Source of the DNA: Rhytidiadelphus loreus
Taxonomy: Eukaryota > Streptophyta > Bryopsida > Hypnales > Hylocomiaceae
Reading direction: 5' to 3'
Assembly (NCBI GenBank): GCA_947034895.1
Contig: OX344762.1
Span: 16,968,760 to 17,032,759 of the forward strand
Length of the DNA: 64,000 nucleotides
Part shown: in pieces, positions 12,017 to 24,254 of the stretch
Layout: each line of letters starts with the position of its first letter
Position numbering within the stretch: the stretch's first letter is position 1
The notes under the pieces: model-generated
What the model was told of the DNA's origin: nothing
The model's input: only the letters and a program-made list of their open reading frames with translations
Databases searched by the model: none
Position numbers and translations under genes: made by a program

Positions 12017-12594
12017 TTAACCCCTACAGGATCAAGGCCTTTTTTCTGCCAGAACACACTCAAAATTGCTATACCTACAACAAGGAGTAAAAAATATTGA
12101 AACATTGTTTTTTTTCATATCAAACCGTAAGATCTTACACTAAACTAGTATGAGAGTGTGGAAAAAATTTCAGAATTTTTCACCACTTAGATTGCAAGAT
12201 ATCTGCGTTTAAAGTGGAAAAAACAAGTTTTTTAGCACATTGCGGAACTAGATTTTTTGACTTTGAACATTTTTAACTTAAATTTTTTGCACTACAGAGT
12301 TTTGAGCTTTAAATCTTTATAGTGGAGAATTGACACTACAACAAAAGCAGTGTTTTATGACTGCAAAAAAACGACTGCAGTCAGTCGTAAAATCAAAAAA
12401 TATGATTGGCGCAGAAATCACTGTAGATGACTCGGAATATGACTGCAATAGTCGTTTAGAAGCAATCGCTTCACACATCAGTCATATTGACAGTCATATA
12501 AGTTGAGGGGTATAAATACCCATAATTAGCTATAGTATGCCAACAAGGCGTATATTTTGACTTTCTTTGACTTTTTCTTGAGTTGCCCAGGTAA

Positions 12595-12960
12595 ATGAAA
12601 AAATCCTACGTGAAATATGATTGTGTTGAGTCATATTTTTTGATGACGTGGAATATGACTACTCAATTATATTTTGTGGAATATGATTGTGTTGAGTTAT
12701 ATTTTTTGATGACGTGGAATATCACTGCTCAGTCATATTTTGTGGAATATGACTGCGTTGAGTCATATTTTTTGATGATGTGGAATATGACTGTGGTCAG
12801 TCATATTTTGTGGAATATGACTGTATTGAGTCATATTTTTTGATGACATGGAATATGACTGTGGTCAGTCATATTTTGTGAAATATGACTGTGGTCAGTC
12901 ATATTTTGTGAAATATGACTGCGGTGAGTCATATTTTTTGATGATTTGTAAAACAATTCT
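12595..12960. repeat. Tandem palindromic ATATGACTG...CAGTCATAT array
   Basis: About ten units of roughly 30-60 bp, each with GAATATGACT and AGTCATATTTT facing each other. Short open frames over it simply translate the repeat. In En/Spm elements, subterminal motif arrays bind the element-encoded protein; that role here is inferred. Confidence 0.7.
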
Positions 12961-13459
12961 TCTCAGTCATATTTTTCAGTCATATTGAGAGCATCTAGTC
13001 ATTTTTTGGAAATTATTATAATCATTTTGTGACTCCAAGTAGTCATTTTTTTATTGATATGTATTTTAAACTATGAATTGAACAAATTATACAATGGTTG
13101 TAGGATACCTAAGCATATTTGCAATCATACATTAAAATGATTTAACAATTGAATAAAAGATTTCATGCAGTTAAAAACAAATACATATGATTTTAAAGAT
13201 ATACAAGAAACAATTATATTGGAGAAGGAATATACAAGAAGGAATGTGACTCCTTTCAATGACATTTATAATTTATTAATCACAAATACAAAATATGTAT
13301 ATCACAATGAATTATTTACACAAGTCAATAGAGACTATATTTCTTACAATAATATGAAGTGAGTTGCACTTTGTTCCAATTTTGTTACCTACATATACAA
13401 TTAAAGAAATAGGAGGTTAATTTTTAATGAATATACAACAAAGCTCAATCTTCAAAAGT

Positions 13460-13965
13460 TTACAACAATAGAAAATATGTAATACAAATTTAGGGTAAGA
13501 AGAAAAACAATGGTGATGCAAGGAACAAGAAGAAAAAAGGCAACAAGTGTTAAAAAATAACAACAAATACAAATTAAAATGCACAAGAAACAATAAGGAG
13601 TAACTACTAAGAGGTAACAAGAAACAACAAAAAAGAGTTAAGATGCAACAAAAAGAAACGAGAAACAAAAAGAGAGAACAAAAAGTAAGAAAGAAAAAAT
13701 AAGAAGAAGAAATAATTAAGATGCAAGAAGAAAATAAACAAGAAGCAAGAGTGAAGATGCAACAAAAGACAACAACTCTGAGAAGTAAGAATAACTCAAG
13801 ATGCAACAAAAGACAACAACTAAGAAGCAAGAGTGAATTCAAGATGCAACAAAACACAACAATTAAGAGACAAGAGTGAACTCAAAATGCAATAAAACAC
13901 AACAACTAAGAAACAAGAGTGAACTTAAAGAGACAAGAGACAACAAAAGGTAAGGAAGAAGAGTC
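13460..13965. repeat. A-rich purine repeat block
   Basis: Degenerate ACAAGAAGCAAGAGTGAAG/ATGCAACAAAAGACAACA units. The 146-residue minus-strand frame rich in Leu, Ser, Cys and Phe is a translation of this block and not a gene. Confidence 0.6.
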
Positions 13966-13981
13966 AAAAGAAGTAGTGGCT

Positions 13982-14150
13982 AAGATTTCAAAACCCTAAA
14001 AAAATGACGGCTAGGGTTTAAAAACCCTAAAAAGTAGTGGCTAGGGTTTCAAAACCCTAAAAAATGACGGCTAGGGTTTCAAAATCCTAAAAAGTGGTGG
14101 CTAGGGTTTCAAAACCCTTAAAAAGTGGTGATTAGGTTTCAAAATTTTAA
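13982..14150. repeat. AAACCCTAAA...GGCTAGGGTTT tandem array
   Basis: About six units of ~29 bp, each with AAACCCT facing AGGGTTT around GTGGCT or GACGGCT. This resembles plant telomere-type sequence by composition but is a diverged minisatellite inside the CACTA element, not a telomere. Confidence 0.65.
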
Positions 14151-15108
14151 ACAATGGCTTGTCTATATTTTTTTTGATTGCCCATGTTTTTTTTAGGTTG
14201 CCCAAAAACAAAAAAATGTTACTACCATGAAAATATGACTAATAATATAACTCAATGTTCTCAAACGAGTTCCCTACCGTTCCCTATGAAATACTTTGGT
14301 GTTCCCAACAGACTTATAATATACGCCCGTGAAGTATAAGACCCAAAAACAACTGGCAGTTATACTTTGCAATCATATTTCTCCCCAAGGTATTGACCTT
14401 TAAGAATATGACTGCGAGTAGTCGCCAGTCATCCTCAGTCATATTTTTGCAGTCATAAAACACTACCGTTGTTGTAGTGTGAGTTGAGAGTCTAGGTTAA
14501 AAAAAAAATTCAAAAAAAATTTAATTATCATTCTTAAAAAAATTGTTAAGTAGAAGTAGATATGAGATAGAAGGAAAATCTAAAATCTAAAATATTCATA
14601 TATTTTAGATGGAATTAAAATGCACTAATTCCAATGGTAAGATTGTTCTAGCAAGTAAATCAGACCATGAAAAAAAAATTGAAAAATTTGAAAAATTGCA
14701 TTCAGAAATGAATCCTACAAGTTATTTTTTTCCAGAAGATGCTCCAACTGCCCAAAAAACAAGAATGTCCATAACTTTCTCTTAACATATCCAAATGAAA
14801 TGAATCAAAGCTTTCCAGATAGACAAAAATTTAATCTATGAGAAAAAATAATATTAAAAATAAAATTCAAATTTTTGTCCATTTTTTTTGGGCTGCCCAA
14901 GCTGCCCACCGTCCCCTCGTTTGAGCTTATTTGGTCATAACCATTGTTCTTGGGCACCGATTTTGAAAAAAATTATATTCCTACAAAGCTAATCAACTTT
15001 TCTACCTCCAAAAGAAAATTCAAAAAATTAGGAGAAAATTTCAGCCCGTAGGTACCTACCCGAAAACGCATTTGTCCCCCGAAGGGACAATGGTCCTTTA
15101 GGGGTTAA

Positions 15109-16620
15109 AGTTGCAAATTTTTTTGAAGTCATAACATTTTAAAAGTTTGTGAATTTGTAGAAGTGACATCTACTACTACTACAACATAGCAATTCATCCA
15201 TCCAAAGTTGTACAAATGTCACATGACAATGACAAGGGGGGGGGGGCTTTTCTAAAATGCACACAAAGATAGGTAGATCCTCTATTTCAACTTCTTTTGG
15301 TTTGGAGATTCAACACAAATAAGGTAGGAGGTCTTTAAAGCACTCCAACTATAAAGGCATCCACGTACTCTATATGTACATTTTGCTTTTCAATTGCACC
15401 AACAATATATAAATAATGTACAAACAATGGGTATTTTAGGAGGCAGATGCTTTTAGTGACCACTAGATTTTAACTTCAATAATTTGTAACAATTTCCAAA
15501 AAATATAAAATTATGTGAGTTATATGTCAATTCCATTGATTTTCAATGAAATCTACTGAAAAATATTTCAAGAAGTCTAACCTTTCCAAATCAATTTCCA
15601 TCTATTAAATAGGCGCTTTATGGACCTCCCACCTTAACCCTACAATGACGCAGTGATCTACAAGTGTCTAATGGATGACAGAAAATCCTTCTATGTAAGG
15701 AGAAGCCACCCATTCCTGATCAAGACCCAATCACCAACTTATAGACTAACTTATTTCCAACCATAGCTAGAATGTTCTTTTCTTTTCTTTTCAAAATTGG
15801 ACCTAATAGATTCATGACACATGTTCCAAAGTAGTGAGTAAGAAAGCAGGAAGCATTTAGTAAGTCTATAGTTTTTCAGTGATCGGAATTGGAAGAGTCT
15901 AGAGATTGGTAGTGGGTCCAGAGCACTTTTGCCTTTCAAAATTCATAGTTATTACAATTCAAGTGATAAAATTATCAAAGTTTGTGCAATCCCTGTCACT
16001 TCTATCTTTCTACCTCTGAAAATATTTGCTTCACCTTGCACTATTCCAAATCATATTCAGAATTGCTTATTCAGTCAGTTATGGGTGGCTCTCCCTTGAT
16101 CCTTAAAATTTGTGTGAAAAGGGGAGATCTTGCACCATAGTTTGACCTCCAATGAGTGCTCTTGGTTTTTTTGGGTAAGAAAATGATCCAAGGTGACCAG
16201 CCCGCGCACAGACAGACTCCAAGCAAGTGACGAGAGATACAGTCCCGTGAAAGGGCCTGCTCTGACGGATTGTCTCCATCGTCGTGAGCCTTCTCGTCCT
16301 TTCACCGAACATCGAGAATTTCCGGCCTCGCCATGGCGTCTCTCACTGGTATAAATTCAGATTGGGCAACTCGCCTGGTTTCCATGGAATGTCAACTGAT
16401 TGGGGGATCCTTCTTATGCCTCTCACTCCGACGACGAAAGATTTGTGTCTGTGGTGGACGTGGGAGTCGGCATTGGGAGGGCGGTGGTCGATTTCGAGTG
16501 ATTTGGGTGTTCTTCTCTGGGAATTAGGGTTTGCGAAATGGGGTTAGCTAGCTATGGGTTTGGGAAGAGGCTCGGTGCGGGGATTTTCTGAAATGTGTCG
16601 GGTTTGGTGCAGAGACAATT
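15109..16620. other. Intergenic and 5' region of the OTU gene
   Basis: Contains a G10 run at 15238-15247 and a block (about 15520-15640) resembling 27740-27830. From about 16270 composition becomes GC-richer, consistent with promoter and 5' UTR of the OTU gene. Small ATG frames at 16284 and 16333 precede the chosen start and could be upstream ORFs. Confidence 0.4.
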
Positions 16621-18896
16621 ATGGCTGGACTAGCAGATGGCTCAGCATGCTTCGAATATGTTGACACCACCGAGACGCCATCGTTCAATCTTCCGTTTGC
16701 TTCCGTTTCATCCGCTTTCTCTGGGTCGCGACCCAAGCAGTCGCTCTTTTTCGCCAGGATGGGGTTATCTCGAGGGGCAGGGCAAGCTCGGTGAGGCAAT
16801 TGGAAGATGTGTGCTAAGTTGTATTTGTCTTTTTTCAATTGGTTAGAACAAAATAATTGTCTGGCATTCTCGAGGGTTTAGGTTACAATGTGGTTCATGC
16901 AGCAAGAGATAAAAATTAATTTTAGGGTTTTAGACAGGGTACGTCGCAGGCGCTCAAGAAGGTGGAGCATTTCACAGTGCGGAGAGTCGTTGGGGACGGG
17001 CGGTGTATGTTCAGAGCTCTTGTATGGCTTCCTTCTCTTGCCAGACTTGTCAGTTACTGTGTCCTTTACGACGGAGTTATAATGCCTTTCATTGTAAAGC
17101 TCGAAAGTAATTGTTCACTGTTTGCATGTCGCGATTATTGTGTGTTGCAGGTTCAAGGAATGGCTTTGAACAAAGGACTGAATCTGAATTCTACCGAGGA
17201 AGAAAAAGAGGCAGGTGAGTGCGGAATTGCTCATGAATGCGCCAGCAGGGGCAGTTCTGATCGTGTCGTAGTTGGTGGATATGAATCTTGTCTTCCTTTG
17301 GTGAATGGATAATTTTTTATGTGTTCTTATTAGTATATGAAAAGGGTTTCCAGCGCACCAACGAATGCGTTATTTGGATATTGTATTCAAAATTTAGGTG
17401 TACTCATTACTGTTCAAAGTTTTGTTGGTAGATGACGTTAAACCAACTTGAACGGATGTTTAGGTGGTCTACATTTTCCTATGTACCCCTTGTCTAAGAT
17501 TTTAGGATGACGATTTTGTCAGTGGCGATTATGGATGTCCCTACCTTAGCAAATTTGCGAAGCTTATCAGAAGAACCACTCGTGCTGGAGGTTCACAATT
17601 AGTTCAGTCTGGCATGTTGAGAAAAATGCATCGTTTTGACGCATCTTTTGCTGGGTTTCACCTTTGATTGATCCGATATTTGGGGTTGGCTTGCAGATCA
17701 ACTTCGGTTTGCAGTCATGGACGCACTTTGTAGAAGTGACAAACGCAGGTCCATATACGAAGAAGCTCTTATAGCCATCACAGTTGAGGAATCTTTAAAG
17801 CGGTGAGATATTCTAGCCAATTGTTCTTGTACCGTGGAATGGTACTTGTATTTTGTGTTAGTGGTTCCCAGCTTTCGTGGACAGTGCAACAACTCATATA
17901 CCTTTTAAGTTCAGCCTGAATTGTACCCTTATGATCCCATATTTGATATCTCATACCATTCTCGGAGTGGTTTATGGGGAGGATATCGTGGGTTTTATCT
18001 CTTATGGATGCTGAATTTTGCTTATTGTGGGACAGGTATTGCCAAAGGATTCCCAGTTCAAATTTCTGGGGTGGTGAATCAGAACTACTGGTTAGTGTTA
18101 CTGTGAATTCCTTCTTTCTGTACATACAAACCTCCTGTTCCCTATTGTGGCGAATTTCAGTGTGCCTAAATTCGACTTTCAAATGCTGAAAAAAATTAGA
18201 ATTTGAACGCGCTCAGATGGGGTTCTAGATGCCAAACTGAAATCACTGAGCTCTAAGAATCTAGGACTAGTATAGATCCGTGATTTCAGACGAGTGTCGC
18301 AAACCGCTCCTATTCCTAGTCGAGAACCATTTTCTGAGTACACCAATTTTGTGAATTACATCAATGTGACGAACATGACCATAAATCCTCTTAACTCACA
18401 AAATACTGTGATATGAACCCATGGATTTTTGCTGCCCTTTTCTTAAGTGAGCTTGTGTATTCGATGTTGCGTTTGTTAACGATTTTGGCTACATATTTGC
18501 AGGTTTTGTCAAGAATGTGTTCTCAACCAATAACTGTTTACATTCCTGAATCAGAGGTTAGATTATCAAAACCTCCTGACTGCAGATTGTATTTGTTGAG
18601 AACGTGGATACCATGGTTTGAGACCATCAGGTTTTACTTCAAGAAAGCTTGTAAATATATTTTCCGTGTACCAGCTGCACTCTTGTCTCCAGCCCTGAAA
18701 AGAAGAAAGTCAGATTGCTGTTTTAACAATTCTTTTTTCTCGGTGGCAGGCAAAGCAGGGTGCTAGGTGGGGAACAGGATATATTCCGATAGCCGAGTAC
18801 GGTTCTGAATATACTAAGCCTCGCAAAGATAGGAAAGCTCGCAAGCCTGTGAGACTCTTGTACAATGGAAGCAACCACTATGACCTACTTATTTGA
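16621..18896 (+). CDS. OTU-family cysteine protease (deubiquitinase), seven exons
   Basis: Joining 16621-16790, 16934-17021, 17151-17214, 17697-17802, 18036-18090, 18503-18556 and 18750-18896 gives one 227-residue frame; all introns are GT...AG and phases match. The protein has an OTU fold signature: VRRVVGDGRCMFRAL with Asp78 and Cys81, then DQLRFAVMDALC, YCQRIPSSNFWGGESELL, PITVYIPESE, and GTGYIPIAEYG near the end, closing with YNGSNHYDLLI, where His222 would complete the triad. Plant OTU proteins of this size (e.g. Arabidopsis OTU3 class) remove ubiquitin from substrates. All catalytic residues are present, so I expect an active enzyme. The N-terminal 56 residues are Ser/Phe-rich and less conserved. 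Exon boundaries are my prediction; the start is the first ATG of the exon that stays in frame. Confidence 0.88.
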
Positions 18897-20050
18897 GCCC
18901 GAGCTGCAGCATTCTTACATCTGTGCAAAATCAAGCAGTTGTTTGTAGATGGCACCATCTGTGCGCATGTTTGTACCACTGAAACTAAATGTAAATTAGG
19001 AATTATTGTGAAGTAAAAGCAAAGACGCTTGCAAGAAAATTAGACTGAGGATAACTGGCCTTTCAAGGTCTAGACATGCAAGGCTTTGAAAACTATGGTC
19101 TCAATGAGTTGTCAAACAACAGTCCATTCTGCAGCTAAGGAACCTAAGCTTAACCCCGAAAGGATGAACCAACCTGTTTTGGGTTGATGTTTCTTCAAAC
19201 TTTTGTTACTCGTAATAAAAAACACTTCATTATGTTGTGTGTGTGTTTTTTTTTGGGGGGGAACTTGCCCAATAAGATTATTGCAACATACAATGGTCAG
19301 ATTTGGTCCTCATACACTTCAAAAAATTGCCAAAATGAATTGAGAAGTTAGATTTTCTCAATAAATTTTGGACATGTTTAAGTACAAGTAAAACACTTGT
19401 ATAAAATGATTTAAATTTTAAATTTTTTAAATTAAAAAAAATTAAAATTAATCACATTTATTAGTGAAAACAAATTTTTAATACAATCAATTTTTTACAA
19501 GATTATTGTGTTAATGTAGTAAACTGCATCTTTTGAGCTCATTGTCATTGTGACACTTTGTCACAATGAGCTCAAATCCATTGTTTTTTTTTAAATTATT
19601 TACCATCCCCCCCGCCTATCCAAATATTTTTTAAATGAATTCTTTTTTAAATGATTTACCCCCCAACTCCGAATAGTTTTAATTAAAAAAATTTTAATGA
19701 AATTTTTTTAACCTCCCTCCCCCTCCCCTCCCCTCCCCTCCTTTGTAGTTTCCCATGACAATACCCATGACAAACAATATGGGATATTGCCTGTATCCCC
19801 AATCCGTATCCGTATCCATATCCCATCCCATATCGTATCCTTGTCTATATTCGTATCCGTATCCATATCTATATAAGTATCCGTATCCAAGTTTTTTTCA
19901 GATCAACGGTTGGGAGGGGGGTTGTAATTATTTTTTAAATAAAAATCAACGGCTCTATTTTTTAGGATGGAAGGAAGGGCCTACTAATGCAGGTGCTGCA
20001 TCTTTTCGCTTCATTGTAACTAGAATGAAAATTCTAATTGGAATTTTTAG
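18897..20050. other. Intergenic downstream of OTU gene
   Basis: No gene. Includes homopolymer runs, a C-rich pyrimidine tract (about 19710-19742) and the hexamer tract listed separately. Confidence 0.45.
19796..19892. repeat. CCGTAT/CCATAT hexamer tract
   Basis: Roughly fifteen degenerate hexamers of CCGTAT, CCATAT and CCCATA type. The minus-strand frame reads Asp-Thr/Asp-Ile repeats only because of this tract. Confidence 0.7.
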
Positions 20051-20052
20051 AT

Positions 20053-20300
20053 AAGAATTTGTTGAATTTTGAAATTTTATTGAGTGAAATATTACTAACT
20101 CAAATATGATGCCAAATATTTATAGTTTTTATAATTCACTCCAAAAATCACCAAAAAAATCATGAAAGATAAACACTTTTGAAAATTTTCACTCTTTTTT
20201 GGTGATTTTTGGAGTAAATTATAAAAACTATAAATATTTGGCATCATATTTGAGTCAGTAATATTTCACTCAATAAAATTTCAAAATTCAACAAATTCTT
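20053..20300. mobile_element. TA-flanked foldback MITE
   Basis: Two arms of 100 bp (20053-20152 and 20201-20300) are near-perfect inverted copies, separated by a 48-bp loop. Just inside TA on each side the ends read AGAATTTGTTGAATTTTG, consistent with a Stowaway-like TA duplication. Nearly the whole element would fold into one hairpin. Confidence 0.8.
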
Positions 20301-20893
20301 ACCAAAAAGTTCAAAAAAGAGTTGCATTCCATTGACTAAAGAATCTTGAAAATAATTTTCTTGTATTAACCCCTAAAAGGACCATTGTCCGTTTGAGGGA
20401 CAAATTTTTGTCATACTTTTTTGATACTTTTTTACAAGATAGAAAAATTGATTAGCTTCGTGGGGCTGTGATTCTTTTTTCAATTGGTGCCCGGGAACAA
20501 AACTTATGCCTAAATAAGTTCAAAATAGAGGAGATCAGGTAGCAAAAAAAAATTCAAAATTTTTAATTTTTTTTCCTCATAGATTATATTTTTGTCTACA
20601 TGGGAAACTTTTATTCCTTTCATTTGGATAATTGATGTGAAAGTTATGGACAATCTTGTTTTGAGGGCAATCTAAGCATCTTCTTGAAAAAATAACTTGT
20701 AGGAATCATTTCTAAATGCAATTTTTACAATTTAAAAAAAAAAAAATCCACATGGTTAAGTTAGCTTTTCTAAAACAATCACACCATTGAGATTAGTGGA
20801 TTCTAATTCCATCTCAGAAATATCAATAATTTAGACTTTTGGTCTATTTCATATCTACTTCTACTTAACAATTTTTTTTAAGAATGAAAATTG

Positions 20894-21384
20894 AGGTAGC
20901 CAACCTCTTTCCGACCACTAACCTATTTTCGTTAGTTAGACTGCTTTGTTTCTAATCACTTGTGACAACTCACGTGGTTAGGTGACAGCTCATGCAACAC
21001 AAATGTCCGGGAGGTGTAAATAGAATTCATACAATGATCACAAGATGTACATTTGAAGCCACAATTATCACCTACTTTGAAGCATGGTTGATTTTGTAAT
21101 CAGCCTATAGTTGGAAATGCGGTACATGTATAACAAAAATGGATTGAAAGGAATCTCTATGAAAAAAATTCATAATTATTTCGTTTTTCAGGGGAAAAAA
21201 GGAAAAAAAAATTGGAACCTACTTTAAATATATTTGTCTACATGGGGAATTTTTCTCCTCACCAAGTGCCAACTGGAACTACACTAAATTACTTAAATGG
21301 TCGGAATGGGGAATTTTTCTCCTCACCAAGTGCCTACTGGAACTACACTAAATTGCTTAAATGATCGGAATGAAGTCGGCTACC
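20894..21384. mobile_element. GGTAGCC MITE
   Basis: Imperfect ~23-bp terminal inverted repeats: GGTAGCCAACCTCTTTCCGA at the left and the complement GGTAGCCGACTTCATTCCGA at the right. Near the right end there is a ~64-bp direct tandem duplication (about 21244-21304 and 21308-21370). The target duplication is not clear, because another element abuts its right end. Confidence 0.6.
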
Positions 21385-21388
21385 TTAA

Positions 21389-22020
21389 CCCCTAAATGCC
21401 CAAGGCACCAAAATATGGTGTTTGCAAAACTTTGAAGTTAAATAAATCCTAGTCAATTTGCTATTTTTAGTAGTTTATATTTTTTAAATGTTCTTCTTGA
21501 AGTCTAGTTTTGCCTCCAAAAGTCCGATCTTGAAAATAATTGACAATGATTTTTCTATAAGAGATTTTGTGCATAGGTACCTTGTGCAATCTTGACTTTC
21601 CATAGTGTTAAGAACTCTTGAAAATGAGCCTCAAATACACTAGATCTTGAAGAAAAAATCACATTCTAAATTCATTTAAAAAAGTTGTAGAGTGAATTTT
21701 GAGAAGTCATAAATTGATTTGGGTTCTTCAAGTTAGGCCCGTTAACCTCATATTTTTTTGGTCATCAACTTTTTAGATTTGACATACAAAAAAGACTTCA
21801 ATTCCTTTTTGCAATTTTAGCACCCTCATAATCAAACATTATAATCTTTCACTTCATAAGTGATATTGTTGTGCTTTCTTTTCCTATGCAATCTCTAACA
21901 AGTCTAATTTGAATTTGTACGGTTACAATTTCAGAAAAATTGAAACATCAAAATGTTGGCATTTTCTTCAATTTAGAGCAGTTTTCAGGAAGCTGAAAAC
22001 ATGCCTTGGGCATTTAGGGG
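21389..22020. mobile_element. Small TTAA-flanked element (632 bp)
   Basis: Perfect 19-bp terminal inverted repeats CCCCTAAATGCCCAAGGCA with TTAA immediately outside each (21385-21388 and 22021-22024). It shares the CCCCTAAA start with the larger TTAA family but has a different interior. A second copy is at 46709-48896. Non-autonomous; piggyBac-like by structure. Confidence 0.8.
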
Positions 22021-23649
22021 TTAAGTGGGGTTTTTTCAAAATACTTTTACTACACTCTAAACTCAATTCTTCAACACAAGTAATTTTCAATTCAAAGTCC
22101 ACAATACAAAACATTTCCACAAATAGCAAAAAAAGACATCTGAAGTTGTAGGCTGCTGTTCAAAAAAACTTCTTTTTTCAACTTTGAATGCTAATATTTC
22201 TAAATCTGTACAATCAAACTTCATAAAAAATTTACCACATGATCTCAAACAAGTAAAGTATAAGATCCTACAGTTAAATTCTAATAGTAGTACTCCCTCC
22301 GTCCCAAAATGATCTTCCTCTTTGACAAAATGTTCCGAATTAAGATCAAAAATCAATATTTTTGAATTCGGTTTTTTGGTATAAATAAAATATAATGCTC
22401 TCCTATAGTACTCCAAATTTAAGCTTCAAATTCAATATGAAGTTGAAGTTGTGGAGATTCAAAATGTGAGTTTTTGGGGCCTTTTCGGAGGAGCACCGCT
22501 AGCCAATGAATTCTACCAAGTCCCGCGCTGTCTTCTGTCTTCCCGCGGAGTGAACTGGAGTTCCCGCGCTCCACCACATACTGTCATCGCTGCAGTGCAG
22601 CATGGCTAAAAATACCTCGGGAAGACTGTGTCACTTCGCACCTGCTCCGAAAGAACTATTCCGAGAATAGAAGCACTTTACTTTGGCTGACGCAACTGTG
22701 ATTAGAAAAGGTGGAGCAAGAATTTCTTCTCCACCTTCCGCACCGCTCCGCCTTCCGCAGGCTGATTACTTCCTTGTTGGTCCGTGCCGCGTTCGAGTTA
22801 ACATCGGTCATTGCCATCAGGGCTGAATTAACACGGAAAAAAACTCAATTTAAGGGAACTAGAAATCTCAACAACCCATCACAAAATTTCAGCTAGCATT
22901 CGATGTTTAGCAACCCAGTTCTAGTGGTGGTGCAGGAATTTGAAGTTAGTGCTGGTGTGCATTAGTCATGGTCTTCACAACCGCACCTTTTGTTTCGTAG
23001 ATCAACAAGTATGTGCATGCAGGTTTAGAACTTCCAGTAATCAAAGCTTCCTTCAAAACTCTCCTTTGGATCTTAAAGAGGTACTCACTCCTATCCATCA
23101 GTGCAGATGTTCCATGTGAGATAGTTAACTGGTTGGCTAAGCTGGTCCTCGAAATGAATGAGTTATAACTGACTTTGACAATCCCACTTTGAATTACAGT
23201 GTGAGGGCCTGTCGGGATTAACGTTCTCTCAAATTGAAGCAACCTCGAATCGCCATCTTCATCAGCATTGGTGTCGACAAGCCCCTCGGAAACATTTCAA
23301 ATTCCATCAAAAAATAAGCAAGTAGCCAGGACGAGTAGTGCTCCAGCAAGTCAATCAAGGTTTCCAGGTGAGGTGAACTATAGTTTCGAATGTGATTTTC
23401 GAACTTCAAAACTCCCTGTTGTGAGTGAATTAGCATGTAGTGTATGTTGCATTTGGTTTTGTCATCAAGGACAATATAGGTGTAGGAGAGACATCGGTAA
23501 TCGAAGCTTCAGTAATCAAATATTCAATTCATTGTGTATTTAGTTTGTTGACCTAATTTTTTTTTATTCTTTGTAGCAATTCTTTGTCAATTACTCAACC
23601 CCTTAAGTTTTTTATTCTTGGTAAGTGAAAGGAGGTTCCAATGCATCAA

Positions 23650-23930
23650 AGAACGAGACATTTTGGTACCGTATGCAAAAGTTAGGAAAGGTCAAAGTTT
23701 CTTCTATTATGTTTTAAAATTCTTTATTCAATTTTGATTTTGGAGACTTTTGGGTACTCTATACAAATTTAGGAAGGGTCAAAGTTTCTTTTGGTAGATG
23801 CTATAAAATCATTCTTTCCATATTGATTTTGAAAACATTGGGATATTGTTTGCAAAAGTTAGGAAGGGTCAAAGTTTCTTTTGGTAGATGCCATAAAATC
23901 ATTCCTTCCATATTGATTTTTGAGATGGTA
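23650..23930. repeat. Three ~88-bp tandem repeats inside the mariner
   Basis: TTAGGAAGGGTCAAAGTTTC recurs at about 23682, 23769 and 23859 with surrounding similarity. It lies in the non-coding region before the transposase. Confidence 0.65.
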
Positions 23931-24254
23931 ATGAAATTGCGATAGGAATGGCATGGTTTACAGTTTTTTACTCTGTCCCATATGCAAACAATGCACCATA
24001 TGGCTTTCTTAAATCTATATAATCATACTCCAGTACTCTGTATTTTAGTTCTACAGGTATATTGGAACTTGTTCTGCAGCCATATTGGAACACCAGACAG
24101 GGGTGACATAATATTTTTTTCACTGCTAAAGCTTAAACAACTTCAAAGGAAATGCTTTTAATTTATTTGTCTATGTTTTAGTACTCTTACGTAATTCACT
24201 TGTTGAACCAAAATGTTAGCTTCATTTTAAAGGTTATTTTATTGACCCACAGGG

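Larger units (their letters stand above)
12334..14479. mobile_element. Non-autonomous CACTA element with palindromic repeat arrays
   Basis: Starts CACTACAACAAAAGCAGTG and ends in GTTGTTGTAGTG, and is flanked by TGA on both sides (12331-12333 and 14480-14482), the CACTA-type 3-bp duplication. Subterminal DNA holds many ATATGACTG/CAGTCATAT motifs; both ends share TTTATGACTGCA. The interior has three low-complexity blocks: palindromic GAATATGACTG...CAGTCATATT units, an A-rich block, and a CCCTAAAA/TAGGGTTT array. No transposase is present. A second member starts at 62910. Confidence 0.85.
12021..15104 (-). mobile_element. TTAA-flanked element, 0.9-kb family, split by a CACTA element
   Basis: The left end CCCCTACAGGATCAAGGCC and the right end (complement CCCCTAAAGGACCATTGTC) are bounded by TTAA at 12017-12020 and 15105-15108. 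Removing the nested CACTA element (12334-14479) leaves about 0.93 kb, the same as the copy at 56329-59397 after its own insert is removed. Orientation is opposite to that copy. No open frame of note. TTAA duplication and CCC-starting ends are the hallmark of the piggyBac superfamily; classification is by structure only. Confidence 0.75.

Noticed and set aside
13417..13857. 146-residue Leu/Ser/Cys/Phe-rich frame
   Set aside because: Translation of an A-rich repeat block inside a CACTA element.
13982..14150. Interstitial telomere
   Set aside because: Units are ~29-bp CCCTAAA/TAGGGTTT palindromes with other bases between them, not runs of the heptamer, and sit in a transposon.
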